A DNA stretch of 64,000 bases from Bacteroidales bacterium UBA3143 (GTDB lineage Bacteria; Bacteroidota; Bacteroidia; Bacteroidales; Dysgonomonadaceae). Positions 1-6,746 of this stretch are shown here, in pieces. Location: positions 4,052 to 68,051 of the forward strand of contig DEZB01000058.1 of the NCBI GenBank assembly GCA_002364735.1, given 5' to 3'. The number at the start of each line of letters is the position of its first letter. Within the stretch, counting starts at the first letter, position 1. The translations under genes were made by a program, and so were the position numbers. The notes under the pieces were generated by a model. That model worked only from the letters and a program-made list of their open reading frames with translations. It did not search any database and had not been told where the DNA came from.

Positions 1-465
1 GGTGCCTGGTCGATTATCAACTACAAATTCATACACATACTGTTCACCTTTCTTGATAACGTGCATGGGATGACCATCCATTTCATGCGGAACATGCAGA
101 CCATGCCAATGAATGATGCTTTCGTCTGGTAGATCATTGTTGAAACGAACCCTAATTTTTTGATTCTGCTTTACACGAATAATAGGACCAAGATACGAGT
201 TGGGTATCTCTTGAAATGATGACTTTTCTCCCTTTATTAGTTCAGCTTGATAATTGTAAACTGCTGTTTTTTGTCCTTCAAATAGTTGCACTTCTGTTTG
301 TCTTGCAGTAATTGATATGTCAATATCTGGCTCGAAGGTTTCGTTAATTGTTGGATGATTATTTGACTGTTTATTTTGCTTACTATTATGACAAAAAGCA
401 AACGAGGGCAAGATGATCATAATCATCATTGCCCCCGCTAAATATTTTAAATTGTTTTTACGCAT
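1..465 (-). CDS. Multicopper oxidase, N-terminal part (cut by the window edge)
   Basis: Partial gene: 155 codons read from the start and run off the left edge of the window. Residues 1-25 form a hydrophobic signal-like segment ending near FAFCHN, so the protein is probably exported; the Cys is not in a clear lipobox. From about residue 45 the sequence matches the first cupredoxin domain of multicopper oxidases: LGPIIRVKQNQKIRVRFNN followed by the copper ligand motif HWHGLHVPHEMDG. This family (CueO, CopA, SufI-like) oxidises Cu(I), other metals or phenols, or has lost catalysis; the C-terminal copper sites lie outside the window, so the activity cannot be judged. The ATG begins 3 bases after the fbaB stop, which suggests that the two are cotranscribed. 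The family is certain; the substrate is unknown. Confidence 0.88.
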   Translation of the reverse strand, partial: MRKNNLKYLAGAMMIMIILPSFAFCHNSKQNKQSNNHPTINETFEPDIDISITARQTEVQLFEGQKTAVYNYQAELIKGEKSSFQEIPNSYLGPIIRVKQNQKIRVRFNNDLPDESIIHWHGLHVPHEMDGHPMHVIKKGEQYVYEFVVDNRPGT

Positions 466-468
466 AAT

Positions 469-1530
469 TTATGCTAAGTCAATCTCTTTGTTTAAATACA
501 CATCTTGAATCAAGTTTAATAACTTAACCCCTTCTTCCATTGGTCGCTGGAAAGCTTTTCTTCCAGAAATAAGACCTGTTCCCCCTGCACGCTTATTAAT
601 AACAGCAGTGCGTACAGCATCAGCGAAATCACTTTCACCAGAAGCTCCACCAGAGTTAATCAAGCCTATTCTTCCAAGGTAGTTGTTGACCACTTGGTAT
701 CTGCATAAATCAATTGGATGATCAGAAGATAATTTATCATACATATCTGGATCTGTTTTACCGAACTTAATGTCACGGAATCCACCATTTGTATCAGGGA
801 GCTTTTGTTTAATAATATCGGCTTTAATAGTAACACCAAGGTAGTTGGCTTGACCTGTTAAATCTGCGGCAGCATGATAATCTTTTTCAGATGTTTTGAA
901 ATCATTGTTACGTGTATAGCACCACAATACTGTAGCCATTCCCATTTCGTGTGCTTGCTCAAAAGCTTCTGACACTTCTTGTATCTGTCTGTTTGACTCT
1001 TCAGATCCAAAATAGATGGTTGCACCTACAGCTGTAGCTCCTAAGTTCCAAGCTTCTTGCACCGAACCATACATAATTTGATCGTAACGATTTGGATATG
1101 TCAAGAGTTGATTGTGATTTAATTTCACCAGAAATGGAATTTTATGTGCGTATTTTCTTGCATACAATGCAAGTCCACCAAAAGTTGTTGCTACTGCATT
1201 ACATCCACCTTCAATTGCTAGTTTAATGATGTTTTCGGGATCGAAATACAAAGGATTAGGAGCAAAAGATGCACCTGCTGTATGCTCTATACCCTGATCA
1301 ACTGGAAGTATTGACATATAGCCAGTACCGCTCAAGCGACCATGATTGTATAACAAGGAAATGTTTTTTAATGCTTGTACATTTCTGTCGCTTATTCCAA
1401 AAACTTCGTCTACATAATTCGGTCCTGGATGTGTTAGCAGGTCTTTACTTACTGTTTCACACTTATGGTTTAGCAAGCTGTCTTGCTCTTTACCTAAGTA
1501 TTCTCTAATTTTCTCAATGTCGTGTACCAT
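469..1530 (-). CDS. fbaB: Class I fructose-bisphosphate aldolase (FbaB/DhnA type)
   Basis: A 353-residue protein matching archaeal-type class I aldolase in length and motifs. It cleaves fructose 1,6-bisphosphate to dihydroxyacetone phosphate and glyceraldehyde 3-phosphate in the cytoplasm through a Schiff-base lysine. The probable catalytic residue is Lys236 in LGVTIKAD, the same number as in E. coli FbaB. Other family blocks are SILPVDQGIEHT (residues 73-84), LNHNQLL and the phosphate-binding stretch LINSGGASGESD. The start is an ATG and the stop is TAA. It precedes the multicopper oxidase by 3 bases on the same strand; no metabolic link between the two is evident. The enzyme is metal independent and usually serves gluconeogenesis. 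Confidence in the assignment is high. Confidence 0.95.
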   Translation of the reverse strand: MVHDIEKIREYLGKEQDSLLNHKCETVSKDLLTHPGPNYVDEVFGISDRNVQALKNISLLYNHGRLSGTGYMSILPVDQGIEHTAGASFAPNPLYFDPENIIKLAIEGGCNAVATTFGGLALYARKYAHKIPFLVKLNHNQLLTYPNRYDQIMYGSVQEAWNLGATAVGATIYFGSEESNRQIQEVSEAFEQAHEMGMATVLWCYTRNNDFKTSEKDYHAAADLTGQANYLGVTIKADIIKQKLPDTNGGFRDIKFGKTDPDMYDKLSSDHPIDLCRYQVVNNYLGRIGLINSGGASGESDFADAVRTAVINKRAGGTGLISGRKAFQRPMEEGVKLLNLIQDVYLNKEIDLA

Positions 1531-1601
1531 ATCTTTATAATTTTATGTTTAAATATTTATTGATGTGTCAGTTAACCCTTAATATAAGCATTCTAAACCG
1601 A

Positions 1602-1805
1602 TTAATCAATTATATTTTTGTTGCTTTTCTTATAAGTAGAGTGAGTTATATCAGCACTCTTAGAACGAGCGTGCTTTTCTAACTCTATTTGCTTTCGTTT
1701 GGCTTTTCGTCTTCTGTATAGTAGTAAAACAAAAAATGCCACCAATATAATTCCTAAAAGAATTGTAAGAATGCTCTCCCATTTAATAATTCCTTCTTCA
1801 TACAT
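1602..1805 (-). CDS. Small single-span membrane protein, unknown function
   Basis: A 67-residue ORF in an otherwise non-coding gap. Residues 9-30 form one strongly hydrophobic helix (ESILTILLGIILVAFFVLLL), followed at once by a very basic stretch (YRRRKAKRKQ) and a polar tail. By the positive-inside rule the tail is cytoplasmic. It lies between fbaB and a methyltransferase gene on the same strand. No family was recognised; the clean membrane segment and positive flank argue for a real gene over chance, but short length limits certainty. Confidence 0.55.
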   Translation of the reverse strand: MYEEGIIKWESILTILLGIILVAFFVLLLYRRRKAKRKQIELEKHARSKSADITHSTYKKSNKNIID

Positions 1806-1865
1806 ATATTATTCTTTTTAATATTTACTCAATGATTATTTGTTGCTGCAAAATTAAACTTCTGT

Positions 1866-2474
1866 TTAATTGTTCTTGATTCGAAAAATTTTCCATACAT
1901 CAGACCATACTTTTACAGTCTCTATTTGCGATGATTCGAAGCCTGCTTGAATCAGGTTTTCATATGTATTTCTATTTATGTTATCACCATATAATGTATA
2001 AGAAATTGGATTTAAAATATCCATAATCTTTCCAAGTACTTTTCTTTCACTTCGTACATGTTCTAATAATAAGATGCTTCCTTTACTTTTACACACCCTC
2101 TTTATCTCTTTGAAAGCTTTAATCGGATCGTGCACTGAGCAAAACACGCAAGTAGCAACTACAGTATCAAACGTATCGTCAGGAAAATTTAAAACTTCTA
2201 CATCCATCTTCAATAGTTGGTCTATATGTGTGTGTCCGTTTGCACGTCTACGAGCATATTTCAGCATATTCTCACTTGAGTCAATACCCGTAACAGAAAC
2301 ACCTTGAGGGTAATGGTCTAAACTCTTCCCTGTTCCTATACCAATCTCCAAAGTTTTGCCCTTTGCATCTTTCAGCAATTCCTTTCTCCATTTCGAAAGA
2401 GTACCATCAACAGGTGCTAATATCTTATCATAAAGTGCGGCGTTGCGGTTATAATATTCTTTGGATTTATTCAT
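1866..2474 (-). CDS. Class I SAM-dependent methyltransferase
   Basis: A Rossmann-fold methyltransferase of the Methyltransf_11/UbiE-like group. The SAM-binding motif I is LEIGIGTGKS; the acidic motif II is VTGIDSSENML; post-motif positions are PDDTFDTVVATCVFCSVHD and the carboxy part LEHVRSE. The start chosen is the ATG at 2474, giving 203 residues beginning MNKSKEYYNRNAALYD, which is how family members begin. Another in-frame ATG at 2504 adds MIGVNFCNVR, with no homology expected; an AT-rich TTTTTG stretch resembling a Bacteroidota -7 box falls inside that extension. The substrate is unknown: quinone, phospholipid and small-molecule methylation are all possible. Confidence 0.82.
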   Translation of the reverse strand: MNKSKEYYNRNAALYDKILAPVDGTLSKWRKELLKDAKGKTLEIGIGTGKSLDHYPQGVSVTGIDSSENMLKYARRRANGHTHIDQLLKMDVEVLNFPDDTFDTVVATCVFCSVHDPIKAFKEIKRVCKSKGSILLLEHVRSERKVLGKIMDILNPISYTLYGDNINRNTYENLIQAGFESSQIETVKVWSDVWKIFRIKNN

Positions 2475-2504
2475 TCTTACATTACAAAAATTTACTCCTA
2501 TCAT

Positions 2505-2931
2505 TAAGGATGATTATCGAAGAATGGCTGTAGAAAAGAACCTCTTTTTGTTTCTAAGAACAAGAAGTTTACTTCTATTTCTAACGTAATCAAGTGGTTT
2601 AATGTTCAGAAAAACTTATTGGTAATAAGCTATTTCAAGTAACAAATTGAAAGTGAAAGTAAAAGAGATATATTGAGTAGAGCTACTCAATGCGTAGAGG
2701 GAGTAATGAAGACAGAAGAATAAAAACAACTATGTAGATGCTGATCACAAACATTCCCCTCCGTTTGCAACAGCTCGACTTGTTGATGTAGATACATAAA
2801 CTACCTTATATTTTTGCGTTAGAAACGCTATACAATGTCTATCCATCACATTATATCATTGGGATAGGCACTCGCAAACGAAGAGAAGTGCATTAATTGT
2901 TAATTGTAAAATATCCGAAACCCACCAACAA
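2505..2931. other. Intergenic region without a recognisable gene
   Basis: No plausible coding frame was seen between the methyltransferase and the cydB terminator. It holds a near-perfect palindrome at 2672-2691 (ATTGAGTAG, two-base loop, CTACTCAAT) that could be an operator or a stable hairpin, a small hairpin AGAAGT-TT-ACTTCT near 2565-2578, and a distant pair of 7-base inverted copies (CGTTTGC/GCAAACG) near 2764 and 2874. None could be tied to a known regulator. Confidence 0.4.
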
Positions 2932-2969
2932 AAAATGCGCTGTAGTTTTTTATTCCTACAACGCATTTT
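2932..2969 (-). terminator. Rho-independent terminator after cydB
   Basis: On the minus strand the arms AAAATGCGTTGTAG and CTACAGCGCATTTT form a 14-base stem with one G-U pair around a 10-base loop, followed by a T run. It lies 24 bases past the cydB stop and probably ends the DUF4492-cydA-cydB transcript. Confidence 0.8.
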
Positions 2970-2993
2970 AAAATCTAATCTACAGTCAATACA

Positions 2994-4145
2994 TCAATAA
3001 GCTTTAGTTGCCTTTACTTCTTCTATAGATGTGTGGTTTTTCTCAAGAGCACGCCATGCATAAAATATATATCCCATCACAATGGGTATAAATAGTGACA
3101 CCCAAGCCATTGCATTAAGCGTGAACTTACTGGATGAAGAGTTTTGGACCGTTAGCGAACTCTGAAGATCAGTTACTGAAGGATAAAAAGCGGTATTATT
3201 AACTCCAGTAATAAAGATCAGCATAGTCACAGTTAGTACTGCTCCGGCTCCTGCAAACCAAATCCCTTTTCTATACTTTGGTTTTAGTGCTGATTTGATT
3301 ATTCCATACAAAACCCCTATCACTCCAATTAGAAAAATGGCAAGAAGATGAGGCATTTGAAGGAAATTATTTAAATACTTCAACTTTTCCATATAGACTA
3401 CTTTCGTTTCAGGATTTACAGCAAATCCTTCTGAAAACAAAGTCCATATTACAAATATAAGGAAGAATAGCAAAAAAGGAATAGCATTGTATGTTAGGTA
3501 CTTGTGAGTTCTTTTTTGCAACACAGGATGATCCAATCTATTAATAAAGTAGAGACAAGCCATGGTCCGTGCTAAAAACAGAACTGCAAGACCTAAACTT
3601 AAATTGCGCAAATTGATTAATGCCTCCAAACCATGCCATGGATTTTGCCACTGGCTTATGATAGGACCAACTGTTCCTACACCTGCAATGTTTCCTTTGC
3701 TCATTGTAAATTCCGACCCAGTGAAAAATGTTGCCAATGCAACACCTACCAAGAAAGTTCCTAATACTCCATTTATGAACAAGAATGATTTATAAGTTTT
3801 CGCACCAAGAAAATTGCCTGGTAGAGACTGGAATTCGTAAGAAACAGCTTGTAAAGTAAAACAAAACAGAATAGCCATCCATACCCAATAAGCTCCTCCA
3901 AAACTTGTTGAGTAGAAGAGAGGGAAAGATGCGAAAAATGCGCCTCCAAAAACTACGAGCGTGGTAAAAGTATAGTGCCATTTGCGACCAAGGATATTGA
4001 CAAGAAGTTTTCTCTCATCTTTTGTTTTTGAAAGTGAGAATAACATGGACTGTCCTCCCTGTACAAATAGTAGAAATGAAAATATGCCAGCTATTAACGA
4101 TATCAAGAACCACCAATAATGCTGTAAAAATGAATAGGTAAACAT
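2994..4145 (-). CDS. cydB: Cytochrome bd ubiquinol oxidase subunit II
   Basis: A 383-residue integral membrane protein with about nine hydrophobic segments, the usual size for CydB (E. coli 379). The N-terminus (HYWWFLISLIAGIFSFLLFVQGG) and the conserved end (PFIPIVMGYIFYAWRAL-like, here SLFIPIVMGYIFYAWRALEK) fit the family. CydB pairs with CydA to form the high-affinity quinol oxidase, which reduces oxygen to water and conserves energy by charge separation without pumping protons. It starts 33 bases after the cydA stop and is followed by a strong terminator. This is an orthodox gene; its presence indicates growth at low oxygen or protection from oxygen. Confidence 0.95.
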   Translation of the reverse strand: MFTYSFLQHYWWFLISLIAGIFSFLLFVQGGQSMLFSLSKTKDERKLLVNILGRKWHYTFTTLVVFGGAFFASFPLFYSTSFGGAYWVWMAILFCFTLQAVSYEFQSLPGNFLGAKTYKSFLFINGVLGTFLVGVALATFFTGSEFTMSKGNIAGVGTVGPIISQWQNPWHGLEALINLRNLSLGLAVLFLARTMACLYFINRLDHPVLQKRTHKYLTYNAIPFLLFFLIFVIWTLFSEGFAVNPETKVVYMEKLKYLNNFLQMPHLLAIFLIGVIGVLYGIIKSALKPKYRKGIWFAGAGAVLTVTMLIFITGVNNTAFYPSVTDLQSSLTVQNSSSSKFTLNAMAWVSLFIPIVMGYIFYAWRALEKNHTSIEEVKATKAY

Positions 4146-4178
4146 AATATTATATTTTTTATTAAGATATAGAGTAGA

Positions 4179-5756
4179 TTAATAAACTGGCTTATTGTCA
4201 GCTTTTTCTTCAGGTCCTTTTTTTATCTGCTTTACCATAATTCTGACTTCGGCAATCAATAAAACAGTAAACATCAATAGAAACATCATAAAGCTTGTTA
4301 TAACAGAACTTGTTTCGAGACTTGAAATAGCAGCTTGAACAGGAAGCACATCTTGAATGGCCCATGGTTGTCGACCAACTTCTGAAACAATCCACCCAGC
4401 CTGTCCAGCAATGTATGCCAAAGGCAAACTCCATAGAGAAACATAAAGAATCCACCTATTAGCAGTAAGTGTTTTTTTACGATAGAAGTACCAAACTATT
4501 GCAAATAGAAGTATATAATAGAATCCAATAGCAACCATTACCCTAAAAGTGTAAAATAATAATGGCACATTAGGTATTGTCTGTTCTGCATTATCAAGAT
4601 ATCCATATCCAAAATAAGCGAAATTCTCTTTAAGGGTAGCTTCAAAACCAGCAAGCTCATCATCGCGCCCTTCATCCTTAGCCACTTGATAATTGGCTAA
4701 TGCTTCAATAGCTTTTTGACCTCTCAATCTTTTTTCTTCAAACGACAGGGCAGTTGTCCCATCTTTTAAAGTATAACCGCCCTCAATTATATCATTTATT
4801 CCGGGAACGAAAGCATTTAACTGTCGGTACCCCATGATAGATAATAGTTTTGGTAATTCTATTTTAAAAAGAAAAGCATCACCAGTACCATAGTTTGATT
4901 TGTCTGCCTTTTCAGGGTTTAAAACACCTATTGCTACCAGTCCAGCTCCTTCTTTACCTTCGTAAAGACCTTCCATAGCAGCTATCTTCATGGGTTGCTT
5001 TTGTGCTACTTCATATCCAGAACCATCACCCGTGACTGCAATTAGAATAAATGAGACGAGTCCAAAGATTGCACCTATTCTAATACTTTTTAAAGCAAAG
5101 TCGTGGTTTCTATTCTTTAATAAGAACCATGAGCTTATAGCAACTACAAACGCCGCACCAGTTGCCCAACCTGACAGAACAGTATGGAGAAACTTATTGA
5201 TTGCAACAGGAGAGAGAGCAATTGCCCAGAAATCAACCATTTCATTACGCACAGTTTCTGGGTTAAACTCCATGCCAATTGGATATTGCATCCATGCATT
5301 GGCAATCAAAATCCAAAGAGCTGAAAGGGTGGCTCCTATAGTTACAAGCCAGGTGGCTGTTAAGTGGGCTTTTTTACTTACTTTATTCCAACCAAAAAAC
5401 ATAATAGAGATAAAAGTAGCTTCTAAAAAGAAGGCTACAATTCCTTCTATGGCAAGCGGAGCTCCGAAAATATCACCTACAAACCAACTATAGTTTGACC
5501 AGTTTGTGCCAAATTGAAATTCAAGAATAATGCCAGTGGCAACACCAATTGCAAAGTTGATTCCGAATATTTTCATCCAGAATTTTGCTGCATTTTTCCA
5601 TTCTTCATTGCCTGTACGCACATAAATTGTCTCCATTATGGACATTATTACTGCAAGACCCAAAGTTAACGGTACAAAAAGCCAATGGTATCCAGCTGTC
5701 ATTGCAAATTGCAATCGTGACCAATCGACTACTGATGAAAAATTAAATAAATCCAT
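4179..5756 (-). CDS. cydA: Cytochrome bd ubiquinol oxidase subunit I
   Basis: A 525-residue haem-bearing subunit with nine predicted membrane helices. The N-terminal haem ligand is His24 in MTAGYHWLFVPLTLG, equivalent to E. coli His19. The periplasmic quinol-binding Q loop contains KQPMKIAAMEGLYEG, which carries the Lys and Glu required for quinol oxidation. The conserved end region includes VGRQPWAIQDVLP. Its length matches the short Q-loop form (E. coli 522). It lies downstream of the DUF4492 gene and upstream of cydB in one operon. Assignment is secure. Confidence 0.96.
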   Translation of the reverse strand: MDLFNFSSVVDWSRLQFAMTAGYHWLFVPLTLGLAVIMSIMETIYVRTGNEEWKNAAKFWMKIFGINFAIGVATGIILEFQFGTNWSNYSWFVGDIFGAPLAIEGIVAFFLEATFISIMFFGWNKVSKKAHLTATWLVTIGATLSALWILIANAWMQYPIGMEFNPETVRNEMVDFWAIALSPVAINKFLHTVLSGWATGAAFVVAISSWFLLKNRNHDFALKSIRIGAIFGLVSFILIAVTGDGSGYEVAQKQPMKIAAMEGLYEGKEGAGLVAIGVLNPEKADKSNYGTGDAFLFKIELPKLLSIMGYRQLNAFVPGINDIIEGGYTLKDGTTALSFEEKRLRGQKAIEALANYQVAKDEGRDDELAGFEATLKENFAYFGYGYLDNAEQTIPNVPLLFYTFRVMVAIGFYYILLFAIVWYFYRKKTLTANRWILYVSLWSLPLAYIAGQAGWIVSEVGRQPWAIQDVLPVQAAISSLETSSVITSFMMFLLMFTVLLIAEVRIMVKQIKKGPEEKADNKPVY

Positions 5757-5815
5757 GAGTTATAAATTATTGATAGTTATTTCGTATTTATGATGTCTGT
5801 TTAAATATACTCTAT

Positions 5816-6040
5816 TTAGGGTTTGTCAATTAACTCCTTACGTACATGATCCGCTTTATCTATTGAATTATCAAATTTTGAATTCAAGAAATTGGGTGAA
5901 AACAGCGGTTTCATAATAAAAAACATAAATATTAATTTTATAATAACAATTATCCACAATGTCTTACCGAGGGTTGTCATATTAGTGAAGCCCTCCCAAA
6001 ACATTTGGAACCAATTAAATTTTGATTTCGTTGTAGCCAT
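5816..6040 (-). CDS. DUF4492 protein of the cytochrome bd operon
   Basis: A 74-residue protein with one membrane helix (TLWIIVIIKLIFMFFIMKPLF, residues 28-48), an aromatic amphipathic N-terminus (FNWFQMFWEGF) and a charged tail. It matches DUF4492, a Bacteroidota family that typically sits immediately upstream of cydA, as it does here (59 bases away, same strand). By position and topology it is a candidate accessory or assembly subunit comparable in role to the small CydX or CydS subunits found elsewhere; that role is inferred from context and not shown. ATG start, TAA stop. Confidence 0.82.
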   Translation of the reverse strand: MATTKSKFNWFQMFWEGFTNMTTLGKTLWIIVIIKLIFMFFIMKPLFSPNFLNSKFDNSIDKADHVRKELIDKP

Positions 6041-6054
6041 TTTTTAGTTATTTG

Positions 6055-6165
6055 TTATGTGGTAAGGTTTGAGGTATGAGTATGGGGTATGTGAGTGTGG
6101 TTTAGGGTGTGTTACATTGTTCCTTCCATTTCCTCTGATCCCTTGTTCCTTGCCCCTTGTTACTT
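6055..6165. repeat. Low-complexity, strand-biased leader sequence
   Basis: Between the DUF3467 and DUF4492 genes the minus strand reads as degenerate copies of CAAGGNNC (for example CAAGGGGCAAGGAACAAGGG) followed by an A/C-rich run with repeated CATAC. It has almost no self-pairing capacity. It may be a decayed simple-sequence repeat or an unstructured 5' leader for the cytochrome bd operon. Confidence 0.5.
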
Positions 6166-6167
6166 CT

Positions 6168-6485
6168 TTAAGCTTGTCCCACTCCACCTAACGGAGGAAG
6201 AAAGCCAAGATTTTCATTATTAATTGAAACTGTACCATTCATCTTCTCAAATTTATCAATATTATCTTGTAAAGCTGATAACAAGCGTTTAGCGTGGTCA
6301 GGAGTTAATATAATACGTGATTTCACTTTAGCTTTTGGAATTCCAGGTACTACTCGAATAAAATCTAAAACAAATTCAGATGATGAGTGTGATATCACGG
6401 CCAAATTGGAATAAGTTCCTTGTGCTATATCTTCTGTTAGTTCAATTTCTATTTGAGTATTCGAATTATCTTCTTTTTGATTCAT
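6168..6485 (-). CDS. DUF3467 domain protein
   Basis: A 105-residue soluble protein matching DUF3467, a small conserved bacterial family without known function. The core is IELTEDIAQGTYSNLAVISH, then SEFVLDFIRVVPG and RIILTPDHAKRLLSALQDNI; family members keep the SNxxxxxxxxxEF.xDF pattern and the TP.HAK.L segment. The C-terminus ends in a flexible Gly/Pro tail (LGFLPPLGGVGQA). The gene lies upstream of the cytochrome bd operon on the same strand; a functional link is not established. Confidence 0.85.
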   Translation of the reverse strand: MNQKEDNSNTQIEIELTEDIAQGTYSNLAVISHSSSEFVLDFIRVVPGIPKAKVKSRIILTPDHAKRLLSALQDNIDKFEKMNGTVSINNENLGFLPPLGGVGQA

Positions 6486-6746
6486 GATTTATTATTATAT
6501 TATGTTTGATGAAAAGCAAAACTTTATAATCCTATCTAAAATAAGATCAGTACGCTAGTTTGTTTATCTTTAGTTAATTTTATAAGCTTAATTAAACTCA
6601 AAAAGTGAAAGCCAGCTTTAATAAGGATTATAAAAGTAACTATAAGAAACACAAATATAAAACAATAATTTAAATTGTGATTACTAAGTTGGTTAATATA
6701 GCATCATTCAGCAACATTAAAATTAGAAAAAGAGAAAATGTCTATT

